Assembly (NCBI GenBank): GCA_965115915.1
Contig: OZ220483.1
Coordinates: forward strand, 1,488,001 to 1,552,000
Direction of reading: 5' to 3'
DNA: 64,000 nt
Source of the DNA: G965115915 sp965115915
Lineage (GTDB): Bacteria; Pseudomonadota; Gammaproteobacteria; Eutrophobiales; Eutrophobiaceae
Shown: one piece after another, positions 44,271 to 53,486 of the stretch
Position numbering within the stretch: the stretch's first letter is position 1
How the letters are laid out: each line of letters opens with the position of its first letter
The notes under the pieces: generated by a model
What the model was told of the DNA's origin: nothing
Seen by the model: only the letters and a program-made list of their open reading frames with translations
Databases searched by the model: none
Translations under genes and position numbers: made by a program

Positions 44271-45470
44271 CTAGACATGGAGCGAGGCGATGATCTCGTA
44301 GATCGGAGCCAGTACCGAAAACATGATGGCTGCCACTACCGCGCCCAGCAACAATGTCATCAGTGGTTCGACCAGCGCATGCAGTCGATCCATCGATTCA
44401 CGCACATCGCGGCTATAGAAATAATTGATGTTACGCATCGCCTCCTCCAGCGTGCCAGTGCTCTCTCCAACCTGTACCATGCGCACAAACAACGCCGGGA
44501 ACAACGCCTGTTCCCGCAGACTGTGATGCAGCGAACGACCATCGGCGACCTGTTGGCGCGCTCGGTGCACGGCCTCGGACAGTGCCCGGTTGCCACTCAG
44601 GTGCTGGACACTGGCAAGGCACTCGACGATGGTTATCCCGGCGCTATAGAGCATCGCAAAAAACACGCTGATGCGCGCCAACAGCAGTTTCTTCAACAAC
44701 GGACCAACCAGTGGCAGGATCAACAACAGGCGGTCGCAACGCAGGCGCAGTGGCGCACTGAGATGAAACGCGGCGTATCCGGCCAGTATCAGCAGTACCA
44801 ACAGCGACAGTAACCAGTGCCAATAGCGCGCACAGCCATCGGACAAGGCGATCAGCCATTGGGTATACCAGGGCAGATCCTGGTTCATGCTGCTGGCAAA
44901 ACGCACCAGTTCAGGCACCAGAAACCACATCAGGAAGCCGAGCGTAAAACCAATGACCACACATAAAAACACCGGATACAACAACAGTCGGCGTAGCTGT
45001 GCGGACTGTTCATCACGCCATTTCAACGCCTGTCCCAGTTCCCTGAACACAAAGGCGATATCGCCGGAAAGCTCCCCGGCACGCAACAACTGCACGAACA
45101 GCGGATGAAACACCGATGGCAGTCCCTGCATCGCCTCGGACAAGGTCTTACCCTCACTGATCGAATCCATCAGTTCCGCGCAGACTGGCTGCCATTGTGG
45201 TTGCTCCGGGCTGTCGCGCAGATCCCGCAGTCCTTCGAGCAACGGAAGCCCGGCACGGCAGTTCTGCTCCATCTGGAAACAAAAAGCTATCAGGTCGCGC
45301 CGCCCCACATTCCTGCCAGGCAGGCCGACCCGATAGACGCGACGCTGTGCGATCAGGTCAAGACCCTGCTGTTGCAACCTCAGCGACAACATCTGCCTGT
45401 TCTCGGCCAGCAGGCGACCACTGCGCAAACGGCCCAGCGAATCCGCCGCCTTGTAACGCCAGAGGATCAC
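44271..45470 (-). CDS. mshG: MshG/GspF-type inner-membrane platform protein
   Basis: The platform protein of type IV pilus machines couples the ATPase to pilin insertion. The GTG at 45470 overlaps the mshE stop (GTGA) and gives 399 residues starting MILWRYKAADSLGRLRSG. Two GspF domains are visible: LIAFCFQMEQNCRAGLPLLEGL near residue 60 and ARISVFFAMLYSAGITIVECL near 265, each followed by a helix pair. The C-terminal helix includes LMTLLLGAVVAAIMFSVLAP. Longer in-frame upstream sequence lies inside mshE and is not used. Confidence 0.9.
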   Translation of the reverse strand: MILWRYKAADSLGRLRSGRLLAENRQMLSLRLQQQGLDLIAQRRVYRVGLPGRNVGRRDLIAFCFQMEQNCRAGLPLLEGLRDLRDSPEQPQWQPVCAELMDSISEGKTLSEAMQGLPSVFHPLFVQLLRAGELSGDIAFVFRELGQALKWRDEQSAQLRRLLLYPVFLCVVIGFTLGFLMWFLVPELVRFASSMNQDLPWYTQWLIALSDGCARYWHWLLSLLVLLILAGYAAFHLSAPLRLRCDRLLLILPLVGPLLKKLLLARISVFFAMLYSAGITIVECLASVQHLSGNRALSEAVHRARQQVADGRSLHHSLREQALFPALFVRMVQVGESTGTLEEAMRNINYFYSRDVRESMDRLHALVEPLMTLLLGAVVAAIMFSVLAPIYEIIASLHV

Positions 45471-47212
45471 GCTTCCTGCCCATGCGGCATGCCCTGAGCA
45501 CTGCGTCGTCGCATGTACACGCTCAGGTCTTCCACCCGTGCCAATTCCTGCAGGCTGGTACTGCCGGCCCATATCCGTTCCAGTCCGCGCTCGGCCAGGC
45601 TGCGAAAACCCTTCCGGAGTACAAAATCGTACAGCACCGGCGACGGACTGTGACGTGCGATCAACGCATCCAGCCCACGGCTTGGCCGCAGGATCTCCTG
45701 CACCGCAAAACGCCCGTTGTAGCCGTGCATCGCACAGCACGGACAACCAACGGCCTCCCACAACCGCTCCGGCAATTGTGGTGGTCCCAGCCATTGCATG
45801 CCCGGGAATGGCGGCTGCGACGCCGGGTCATAGGCGCGTTTGCAGTGTGCACACAGGTAGCGCAGCAAACGCTGGGAGATGATGCCACTTATATTACCGG
45901 CCATGATCTCATCGCCCACCCCCAACTCCCGCAGACGGGTGATGGCACCCAGTGTAGACACGGTATGCAGCGTGGAAAACACCCGGTGTCCGGTCATCAC
46001 CGCACGAAAAGTCATGTGCGCCGTGTGTTCATCCCGGATCTCTCCGATCAGGATAATGTCCGGGTCCTGCCGCATCAACGCACGCATGCCATTGGCATAA
46101 TTCAGCTTGACCAGTTCATTGATCGAGGTCTGTCGAATCAGGCTGGCGGGATATTCGACCGGGTCCTCCAATGTCATGATGTTATTGGATTCATCGTTCA
46201 ACTGGTGCAGCATCGAATACAGCGTGGTGGTCTTGCCGCTGCCGGTAGGTCCGGTGATCAGCATCAAGCCTTGCGTGCCAAACAACATCGGTTGGAGTTC
46301 ATCCAGGGTGGCCGCATCCAATCCAAGAGCATCCAGCGCCAAAATGCCTTTGTGCCGATCCAGTACCCGGAGCACGATGTTTTCTCCATGGATGGTTGGC
46401 AGAGTGGAGACTCGGAAATCCACCACCTTGCCACATAGCGACTGTGAAAAACGCCCGTCCTGAGCAGTACGACTCTCCGCGATATCGAGGGCCGCCATCA
46501 CCTTGATACGCACCAGCAACCGGGACCAGTAATCCCTGTGCAAACTGCAGATCTGACGCAACACACCATCGATACGGTAACGTATACGCAGAAAACCCTG
46601 CTCCGGTTCTATGTGGATATCGGACGCACCGCGTTTCACCGCGTCGCTGAGCAGGGCATCGACCAACTGCGCTATTGGCTGCCCATGCGCATCGTCATGC
46701 CGCGCTTCGTCCGACACAGCACTCCCCTCGCTCTCGATACGGTGCAGGATATCCGGTAACGAAAACGCGAATCCGTAGAATCGATCCTGTGCATCGCCGA
46801 TATCGGTACGGGTCGCAAGTTCCGGCTGCAATGTTATCCGATGCGGCGCAAGCTGCCGCTCCAGTTCATCCAGCACTGCCAGATCGTCCATATCCGGCAA
46901 CGCGACGCTCAAGCACCGCCGGGAGGCGTCCAGACGCAACGGCACCACGCCACAGCGACGGGCGAGGGTCTCCGGTATCATCCTGAGCGCATCGGCATCC
47001 GGCAACATGGCTTCCAGCGACACACACTTGCGCCCCATGCCACCCGCCAGTACGTCCTGGATCACCGCCTCGCTGGAAAAACCGAGCCGCACCAGTATCT
47101 GACCCAGACGTTCATCACAGGAACGTTGTTCCATCACCGCAATGCGGATCTGATCCGGGGTACAAACACCCAGTTCCACCAAACTCTCACCCAGTCGCTG
47201 TTCCACTGTCAA
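45467..47212 (-). CDS. mshE: MshE-type pilus assembly ATPase with an N-terminal c-di-GMP-binding domain
   Basis: The 581-residue product is the extension ATPase of the MSHA-like pilus. The N-terminus carries two tandem MshEN motifs, RLGESLVELG...MEQ (about 6-29) and RLGQILVRLG (about 36-45), the known c-di-GMP-binding pattern of MshE. The catalytic core has GPTGSGKTTTLYSML, TLEDPVEYP, QDPDIILIGEIRDEHTA and STLHTVST. The tetracysteine zinc site is represented by LCAHC and CPCC. The start is TTG, overlapping the small upstream gene. Pilus extension is thus likely controlled by c-di-GMP. Confidence 0.92.
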   Translation of the reverse strand: MTVEQRLGESLVELGVCTPDQIRIAVMEQRSCDERLGQILVRLGFSSEAVIQDVLAGGMGRKCVSLEAMLPDADALRMIPETLARRCGVVPLRLDASRRCLSVALPDMDDLAVLDELERQLAPHRITLQPELATRTDIGDAQDRFYGFAFSLPDILHRIESEGSAVSDEARHDDAHGQPIAQLVDALLSDAVKRGASDIHIEPEQGFLRIRYRIDGVLRQICSLHRDYWSRLLVRIKVMAALDIAESRTAQDGRFSQSLCGKVVDFRVSTLPTIHGENIVLRVLDRHKGILALDALGLDAATLDELQPMLFGTQGLMLITGPTGSGKTTTLYSMLHQLNDESNNIMTLEDPVEYPASLIRQTSINELVKLNYANGMRALMRQDPDIILIGEIRDEHTAHMTFRAVMTGHRVFSTLHTVSTLGAITRLRELGVGDEIMAGNISGIISQRLLRYLCAHCKRAYDPASQPPFPGMQWLGPPQLPERLWEAVGCPCCAMHGYNGRFAVQEILRPSRGLDALIARHSPSPVLYDFVLRKGFRSLAERGLERIWAGSTSLQELARVEDLSVYMRRRSAQGMPHGQEA

Positions 47213-47505
47213 CCCTCGTATCCGACTGGCAACCCGGTCAATGACATGTCAACGCGCAGCGTATCCAGCAGCGACGGCGGCACGGCCGGTACCGGGGGTA
47301 ACTCGGCCAGACCGAACAGCCACCACAAAACGCCCGCCAGCAGTAACAACAGCACGGCGGGCAACCACAAACGGCGGTAGCGTCCACAGCGCTGCGGACG
47401 CACGGATACCACGGGCACGGTCTGTCCAGGATGCACCAGACAGCAACCCGGCAACGGCTCGGCGGGGCGATATTCCGGCCCGTTCCCGGCATCCTCCGGT
47501 ATCAC
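47209..47505 (-). CDS. Small single-pass membrane protein of the pilus operon
   Basis: The 98-residue product has a Cys- and Arg-containing N-terminus, one transmembrane helix (about residues 48-66, PAVLLLLLAGVLWWLFGL) and a short Pro-rich tail. The GTG start overlaps the mshL stop and the stop overlaps the mshE TTG. By position it corresponds to MshM/MshN but it is far smaller than either and has no ATPase or TPR domain. The function is unknown. Confidence 0.7.
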   Translation of the reverse strand: MIPEDAGNGPEYRPAEPLPGCCLVHPGQTVPVVSVRPQRCGRYRRLWLPAVLLLLLAGVLWWLFGLAELPPVPAVPPSLLDTLRVDMSLTGLPVGYEG

Positions 47506-49082
47506 ACCTGCCGCCCTCCCATGACTATCGGACGCATCAGGATGACCAGTTCGGTCTTGCGCGACTCACGCTTCACCGATTTGAAGAGTTCACCGATCAG
47601 CGGCAAACCGAACAGAAACGGAACCGCTCGCCGCGTATCTCGATAATCATCCTGCATCAGCCCGCCGAGTACACCCACCTCCCGGCTCTGCAACCTGAGT
47701 ACCGATTCCATCTCCCTGACACGCACTACCGGGACACGGTTCTGCGCCCCGGTCAGGCTGGGATTGGGGTCCAGTTCGGTGCGCACCACCGAGGATATCG
47801 TTGGACGCACACTGAGCACCACATTCAAGTCCTCACCAACCTGCGGGGTAACCTTCATCACCAGTCCCACCGGGATGGTCTGGGGCGTGGTGGTGGTCGC
47901 GAGCAACGGCCCGCTACCCGACAGCGTACTGCCCGGATTGATGTTCTGGCTGATCTCGAAGTAGACGAAATTCTCGACCACCTTCAACACCGCGGTATGA
48001 TTGTTCAACACCATTATCTGCGGGCTGGACAGTACCCTCGCCTCACCAAAACCGGACAGCAGACTAATCGCCGCCTGGACACGGTTGCCATCCACATCCG
48101 TGTCCAGGTACTGTAGCTGCAAACCCTCCCTGGTACTGGCTTCGGCCCGTATCGGCGGCCCACCATTGAGGTTTGCGGCAATACTGAAACCCGCCTTGCC
48201 CAGGTCGACCCGCGACCAGTCGATGCCGGTCTGGTAGTTGTCATTGAGTTCCACCTCAATGACCGTCACCTGGATCAGCACCTGACGCTTCAGGTTTTCC
48301 AGTAACTCATCGATCAATTTCCCGATCTGCGCATGCTGCACAGAATCCGCCATCACGCTCAGTACCCCGGCCGCACGATTGACCACCAGCTTTCCGGTCG
48401 CGGTCGCAGCGTCCGCATCCATACCGATCAACGCGGCCACCGAGACATGCAACTGCTGCCAGAAGTCATGTCGGGAACGCGACTGGATGGCGGTGGAGGA
48501 GGTATTGTTCGCAGCGCCATCGCCGGCACCGGTGGACGACATCTGCGTGGCAACCGTGACCGTATCCTGGGTCTCCCGGTCCAGGTTCAGGTAACCGACC
48601 GGGTAATGCTTGAAATACGGCGTATCGGCCCGAACCAGCAGCGTGTCGTGGCCAAACTCATAGCGCAACCGGACCGAGGCGGCCAACCGATCCAGTATCT
48701 CCGGCAAACCCTGATCAACGGCATTCATACTGACCACACCACTGATATCCGGGGCGATATCGATATTCAGACCGGCATCCCGGGTCAATGCGTAAAGCAG
48801 TTCCCGCACCGGCACATCATCAACCACCACGGTATAGCGCGGCTGGCTGTACACCGCAGGAGCGACCTGCTCCAGCGCACAGGCACGGCATGGCAAAGGC
48901 GCCGAAGATGACCGGGTGGTGGACTGCGATGGCCGCAGATGTTCCGCCGCACCGGCGGATGGGTTGTGCTCCGGCACACTGTGCTCCAGCACAGTGTCCA
49001 GACTGCCACAGGCACTGAACAGCAGACAGCATGCTGTCAGTAAAAAGAAATGGGGGTTCAGTCTGTAGCGCTCCATTGCCAT
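47502..49082 (-). CDS. mshL: MshL-type secretin (outer-membrane pilus pore)
   Basis: The 526-residue product has a lipoprotein signal peptide ending in FSAC at about residues 22-25. An N-terminal secretin domain is near residues 85-150 (VRELLYALTRDAGLNIDI), and the C-terminal secretin barrel has VLSSPQIMVLNNHTAVLKV near residue 345 and VGVLGGLMQDDYRD near 475. It forms the outer-membrane channel of the pilus. It is the first gene of the minus-strand operon that runs to the pilin at 38496. Confidence 0.92.
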   Translation of the reverse strand: MAMERYRLNPHFFLLTACCLLFSACGSLDTVLEHSVPEHNPSAGAAEHLRPSQSTTRSSSAPLPCRACALEQVAPAVYSQPRYTVVVDDVPVRELLYALTRDAGLNIDIAPDISGVVSMNAVDQGLPEILDRLAASVRLRYEFGHDTLLVRADTPYFKHYPVGYLNLDRETQDTVTVATQMSSTGAGDGAANNTSSTAIQSRSRHDFWQQLHVSVAALIGMDADAATATGKLVVNRAAGVLSVMADSVQHAQIGKLIDELLENLKRQVLIQVTVIEVELNDNYQTGIDWSRVDLGKAGFSIAANLNGGPPIRAEASTREGLQLQYLDTDVDGNRVQAAISLLSGFGEARVLSSPQIMVLNNHTAVLKVVENFVYFEISQNINPGSTLSGSGPLLATTTTPQTIPVGLVMKVTPQVGEDLNVVLSVRPTISSVVRTELDPNPSLTGAQNRVPVVRVREMESVLRLQSREVGVLGGLMQDDYRDTRRAVPFLFGLPLIGELFKSVKRESRKTELVILMRPIVMGGRQV

Positions 49083-49211
49083 TACGCTTCCATGATGGAT
49101 GATCCGACCCGGCGCGGGCCGCGGTAACTCTGCGGGCTACTGTAACACAAAGCCCGGCTGGTGGAAGGGGGTTGGTCTACCCTGTATCAGGTAATTTCAG
49201 TGGGTGGGACG

Positions 49212-49988
49212 TTACTCTATAATCAGCACCCCTCCCGGTTCCTCTTCTTCCAGCATACTCTCAAAATCATCCAGTGGTGGGTCACCATCGTAGATCAGAT
49301 CAGCACGATTCTGCAGGAACGCCTCGCGGGTAAAGGCATAGTTATCCACCGCGGCCTCATCCCGCAATCTGGTCGCATCGAGCAGATCGGCACGTTTATC
49401 GACGACTTTCAGCATCGTTACCGGAAGGAATATCAGACCGCCGACCGGGATCGCCAGATTGACGGCGGTGGACAGCGCACTCTCGCTGAGGTTCCTGACC
49501 GTGTTGGGCCCGGAAAAAGGCACCTCCAGGTACGGCCCTTGACGCACCCCCCACTTGGCCAGCGTCTGCCCCATATCCGCCTGGTGTTTCGGCAGTCCCA
49601 TCCGGGTAGACACATCAAACAGCCCGCCCAGACCAAACACGGTGTTGAACAGAAAGCGACTCAAGTCCGCCATACCCTTGCCGATATTGCCCTGCAGATA
49701 ATTGTTGAGCATCACCCTCGGATAGTCCAGATTCTCAAAAAAATTGCCGACACTGTGCCGCACCCCATCCGGTACGTGGTCCGCATAGGTCTGCGCCACC
49801 GGCTTCAGCACGGTCCTGTCCAGCGCGTCGTTCCAGCCATGAAATGTACGGTTCGAGTCCTCCCAGGGATCACTGGAATCCACCAGTTTCTTCCGATCGG
49901 CAGCGCACCCGCAAAACAACAGGGCGACAACAACCAGCAGGAGCAACCGCTTCCCCTCGGGGTGGAACAATCGGTCTGGGCGCATCAT
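49212..49988 (-). CDS. mlaA: Phospholipid-trafficking outer-membrane lipoprotein MlaA (VacJ)
   Basis: MlaA removes misplaced phospholipids from the outer leaflet and passes them to the Mla pathway. The 258-residue product has a lipoprotein signal peptide with cleavage before Cys in LFCGCAAD, then DPWEDSNRTFHGWND, NNYLQGNIGKGMADLSRFLFN and TRMGLPKHQADMGQTL, all family landmarks. The C-terminus is acidic. The other mla genes are not in this window. Two adjacent ATG codons (49988 and 49985) could start it. Confidence 0.94.
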   Translation of the reverse strand: MMRPDRLFHPEGKRLLLLVVVALLFCGCAADRKKLVDSSDPWEDSNRTFHGWNDALDRTVLKPVAQTYADHVPDGVRHSVGNFFENLDYPRVMLNNYLQGNIGKGMADLSRFLFNTVFGLGGLFDVSTRMGLPKHQADMGQTLAKWGVRQGPYLEVPFSGPNTVRNLSESALSTAVNLAIPVGGLIFLPVTMLKVVDKRADLLDATRLRDEAAVDNYAFTREAFLQNRADLIYDGDPPLDDFESMLEEEEPGGVLIIE

Positions 49989-50142
49989 TCAGAATCAGAG
50001 TCGGCGACACACCGACCGGCAGCCACATCTGAGTTCACAACATCAGGCACTGCACCGGTCTGGTCTGCACCAGAAAATCATTATGGCATTATTGCCGCTT
50101 GTGGGCATGGAGTCAATCTGTCCCGGCAGTCGCAGCGAGAGA

Positions 50143-50172
50143 TTGACAGCCCGGACGGTATGCCATTACCAT
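50143..50172 (+). promoter_or_regulatory. Candidate promoter of the SPFH-NfeD pair
   Basis: TTGACA at 50143-50148 is followed after 18 bases by TACCAT at 50167-50172. Transcription would begin near 50180, about 75 bases before the SPFH ATG. It lies in the 266-base divergent gap with mlaA. Confidence 0.5.
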
Positions 50173-50254
50173 CTTTAATCGTGTGTCACCCTGGTCTTGA
50201 TTAACAGGTTGGCAGAGTCACAAACCCTTGTCGGCAGCGCTGGAGGAACCGGGT

Positions 50255-51199
50255 ATGGAACTGACCATAATAATCGGCGTATTCATCGTCATCATGGTAA
50301 TGCGCGGGGTGGTGATCGTCCCGCAGGGTTACGAATACACGCTGGAGTCCTTCGGCAAATATGTGCGCTGTATGCCACCGGGTCTGAATTTTATCGTCCC
50401 CTTTGTACAGTCCACCGGCAGACAGATGAACATGATGGAAACTGTGGTGGACATGCCTTCGCAGGAGGTGATCACGCGTGACAACGCGATGGTTGAGGTG
50501 GATGGCGTGGTCTTCTATCAGGTGCTGGATGCCGCCAAAGCGGCCTACGAGGTGAGCGATCTGCATCGGGCGATCCTGAACCTGACGGTGACCAACGTGC
50601 GTACCGTGATGGGTTCGATGGATCTGGATGGACTGCTGTCACAGCGTGACACCATCAATTCCCAGTTGCTGAAGGTGGTAGATGAGGCGAGCAGCCCGTG
50701 GGGTGTCAAGCTGACACGCATCGAGATCAAGGACATTTCTCCGCCTGCCGACCTGGTGGAATCCATGGCCAGACAGATGAAGGCGGAACGGGATAAACGC
50801 GCTGCGGTCCTTGAGGCAGAGGGTGACAGAAAGGCGGCCATACTGCGTGCGGAGGGCGAAAAACAAGCGGCCATACTGCGTGCGGAAGGCGAGAAAGAAG
50901 CGGCATTCCGGGAGGCCGAGGCGCGTGAACGTCTGGCCCAGGCCGAAGCCCAGGCAACCCAGGATGTATCCACGGCGATCCGCGACGGTGAGATCAACGC
51001 CGTCAACTATTTTGTTGCCACCCGTTATGTCGACGCACTGAAGGAACTGGCCTCTGCGCCAAACCAGAAGACTATCCTGATGCCGTTGGAAGCCAGCAAT
51101 GTGATCGGGGCACTGGGCGGTATGGCCGAATTGTTTCGGCAGTCCATGAAAAAACAGCAAGACACCGCTGATCCGGCCCCGGGGACGAATGTTGACTGA
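50255..51199 (+). CDS. SPFH/stomatin-family membrane protein (QmcA-like)
   Basis: The start at 50255 (MELTIIIGVFIVIMVMRG) has GGAGG 8 bases upstream and gives 314 residues: one N-terminal membrane helix, the band-7 domain (VPQGYEYTLESFGKYVRCM and LTRIEIKDISPPADL), and a C-terminal coiled coil with two 11-residue repeats AAILRAEGEKQ/E. It is paired with an NfeD gene, the usual partner. Such proteins organise membrane microdomains and associate with proteases; the exact role is unknown. Confidence 0.93.
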   Translation: MELTIIIGVFIVIMVMRGVVIVPQGYEYTLESFGKYVRCMPPGLNFIVPFVQSTGRQMNMMETVVDMPSQEVITRDNAMVEVDGVVFYQVLDAAKAAYEVSDLHRAILNLTVTNVRTVMGSMDLDGLLSQRDTINSQLLKVVDEASSPWGVKLTRIEIKDISPPADLVESMARQMKAERDKRAAVLEAEGDRKAAILRAEGEKQAAILRAEGEKEAAFREAEARERLAQAEAQATQDVSTAIRDGEINAVNYFVATRYVDALKELASAPNQKTILMPLEASNVIGALGGMAELFRQSMKKQQDTADPAPGTNVD

Positions 51200-51251
51200 A
51201 GCAGTACCAGGGGCGGTGATAGCACAACACACGTATACCTGAACCTGGCAG

Positions 51252-51695
51252 GTGGAACCCGATTCCCTGAACTGGCTGATCCTGGGCATCGCGCTGATCG
51301 TTGCCGAGATGGTGGTGCCGGGCTTTTTTCTGCTCTGGATGGGCATTGGCAGTCTGTTGCTCAGCCTGATCGTCTGGATATTCCCGCAACTCCCGCTACT
51401 TGCCCAGGTACTGATGTTCGGGCTCTTGACCCTTTCCAGCATCCTGCTGAGCCGAAGATACCTGAAAAGCGACATCTGCCAGACCGATCAGCCAAACCTG
51501 AACCGCCGCGGCGCGCAGTACATCGGAAAACATTACCTCGTGGAGAACGCCATCGTAAACGGCACCGGAAAGATCCGCATCGGCGACACCGTGTGGAGCG
51601 TAAGGGGACCGGATTGCCCGAAGCAAACCCGGGTACAGGTAACCGCGGTAGACGGCATAGTGCTGGTGGTAGAGATCGCTCCGGGTCCCAACTAG
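51252..51695 (+). CDS. NfeD-family membrane protein
   Basis: The 147-residue product has three to four N-terminal transmembrane helices (about residues 8-65) with the conserved FFLLWMGIGSLLLSL region, and an OB-fold C-terminal domain (GKIRIGDTVWSVRG, VTAVDGIVLVVE). It belongs to the short NfeD type without a ClpP-like protease domain. It lies 52 bases after the SPFH gene and likely works with it. The start is GTG with a weak ribosome-binding site. Confidence 0.92.
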   Translation: MEPDSLNWLILGIALIVAEMVVPGFFLLWMGIGSLLLSLIVWIFPQLPLLAQVLMFGLLTLSSILLSRRYLKSDICQTDQPNLNRRGAQYIGKHYLVENAIVNGTGKIRIGDTVWSVRGPDCPKQTRVQVTAVDGIVLVVEIAPGPN

Positions 51696-51714
51696 ACTAG
51701 ACAAAAAAACTGCC

Positions 51715-53406
51715 TCAGCCCTCCCGCATCAGGTGCCGGGAGTGTACCGGACGGACCAGCGCATTGCTTATCAACGCAATCAACAGTAGCACCGCCATCA
51801 GGTACATCGTCGAGTTATACAAACCACTGGTCGGATCCACCGTCCCCGCCGGCGCGATCTCCATCAGCTTGGCTATCGTCACAGTCTTCGCCTGAATCAA
51901 CACCTCAAGCTGATCCGGACCCGCACCAAAACTGGCCTGAAAACGCCCCGGATCAACCTGCGCCGCCAAGTCATGGATGGCACGCTTCACCGACAGCTCG
52001 CGCAGCGAGGTGATGGCTACCGCGCCGAACACCCCGGCACTGCTTGCAGCGGTCATCAGGCGGCCATGGATGCCACCCACGTGGCGCGTGCCGAAGATGT
52101 CCGCCAGATACGCCGGTATGGCTGCAAAACCACCACCATACATCGTGAAGATCAGCAGCGTCGCGGCATAGAAATAAACCAAGTACACCACATCCGGCCG
52201 CACACTGACCTGCGCCGCACTGTACGGGATAGAACAGTACAACATGATGCCCAGACTGCAGAATATCCAGTAAGTATTGCGCCGCCCGATATGATCCGAA
52301 ATGCTGGCCCAGAAAAAACGCCCCACCATGTTGAACACGCTGATCATCAACACATAGGTGGCGGCAAACTCCACCGTCACAATGTTCGGCAGGCTGGAAC
52401 CGAAGATCTCCTTGATCATCGTCTTCGCCACCGACAATACCCCCATGCCGGCCGTGACATTGAAACACAATACGATCCACAACTGGTAAAACTGCGGAGT
52501 CTTCAGCGCGGCATCGATATGCACATCCCCGCTCGTCATCAGATGGTGACGCTGCCCTTCCTTTGGCGGTTCCCACCCGGCCGGGCGCCAGCCCGGCGCC
52601 GGTACCCGATAGGCCAAGGCCGCGCACAGCATGATCAGAAAATACACCACACCCAGCGTGAAAAAGGTCTGCGCGGCACCCACCGTGCCGCTCCCGACCA
52701 GATACACCCCCTCCGGACCCGGCACGATCATGTTGCCTACATCATTCGCCCCGATCACCACCACCTCGCGCCACTCGCCTCCCACCTCGGCCAGACGCCG
52801 GCCCGCCGCATCGGTAATCAGCGACAACGCACCCATATCCCCCAGATGCTCCGGGGCCTGATAAAAAAACCGGATCAGCGGGTCGATCATGAACTTCGCA
52901 ACCATCGCACCACCCCCGAAACCCATGATCGCCAACCCCGTCGCCATACCACGGCGATCCGGAAACCAGCGGATCAACGTGCTCACCGGAGACACATAAC
53001 CCAGCCCCAGACCGCAACCGCCAATCACGCCATAGCCCAGATACAGCAGCCACAACTGACCGCTAACGATGCCCAAACCACCAACCAGGAAGCCGCCCGC
53101 CCAACAACAGGCAGAGACAACCCCGGCAAGCCGCGGACCGGCCTCCTCCAGCCACTTGCCGGCAAAGGCGGCCGACAAACCGAGGAATACCATGGCGACA
53201 CTGAAGATCCAGACCACACTCTTGAGCGACCAGTCCTCCGGCGCACTGGTCACCACACCGATACGCCGGGTCAATGCCGGGTTGAACAGGCTCCACGCAT
53301 ACACCGAGCCGATGCACAGATGGATACCCAGGGCCGCCGCGACAATGCGCCAGCGATTAAAGCCCGCGTCAGCGACTATATGTTGTTTCGACAGACGTTC
53401 AAGCAC
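51715..53406 (-). CDS. MFS transporter of the oxalate/formate antiporter type, copy 1
   Basis: The 563-residue product is a 12-helix major facilitator with a long periplasmic or cytoplasmic insertion (about residues 185-235, including VREVVVIGAND-like sequence). Helix 1 IVAAALGIHLCIGSVYAWSLF and the RWFPDRRGMATGLAIMGFGGG motif after helix 4 are typical of the OFA family. A near-identical paralogue lies 3 kb away. The start is GTG 53406 with GGAG six bases upstream. The substrate is inferred only from family and context: oxalate, formate or a related carboxylate. Confidence 0.88.
   Translation of the reverse strand: MLERLSKQHIVADAGFNRWRIVAAALGIHLCIGSVYAWSLFNPALTRRIGVVTSAPEDWSLKSVVWIFSVAMVFLGLSAAFAGKWLEEAGPRLAGVVSACCWAGGFLVGGLGIVSGQLWLLYLGYGVIGGCGLGLGYVSPVSTLIRWFPDRRGMATGLAIMGFGGGAMVAKFMIDPLIRFFYQAPEHLGDMGALSLITDAAGRRLAEVGGEWREVVVIGANDVGNMIVPGPEGVYLVGSGTVGAAQTFFTLGVVYFLIMLCAALAYRVPAPGWRPAGWEPPKEGQRHHLMTSGDVHIDAALKTPQFYQLWIVLCFNVTAGMGVLSVAKTMIKEIFGSSLPNIVTVEFAATYVLMISVFNMVGRFFWASISDHIGRRNTYWIFCSLGIMLYCSIPYSAAQVSVRPDVVYLVYFYAATLLIFTMYGGGFAAIPAYLADIFGTRHVGGIHGRLMTAASSAGVFGAVAITSLRELSVKRAIHDLAAQVDPGRFQASFGAGPDQLEVLIQAKTVTIAKLMEIAPAGTVDPTSGLYNSTMYLMAVLLLIALISNALVRPVHSRHLMREG
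51716..53395 (-). repeat. Tandem-duplication unit, left copy (MFS gene 1)
   Basis: About 1.68 kb here and at 54751-56430 align base by base with an offset of 3035 and only scattered substitutions. The duplicated unit covers nearly the whole MFS coding sequence and ends close to the start codons. Confidence 0.85.
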
Positions 53407-53486
53407 CCCATTCTCCAGCGCAACACACGAAGACGGTTTTTCACCGGATACAGGATATCCGTGCTACCGCCTGTGACAAGGCCAAC

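Noticed and set aside
44271..45794. A longer MshG starting at 45794
   Set aside because: The first 108 residues lie inside mshE in another frame and match nothing in the GspF family; the GTG at 45470 gives a normal-length protein with a typical GTGA overlap.
49849..49870. A tRNA T-loop-like sequence (GGTTCGAGTCC) within mlaA
   Set aside because: No acceptor, D or anticodon stem can be formed around it, and it lies inside a well-supported coding sequence.
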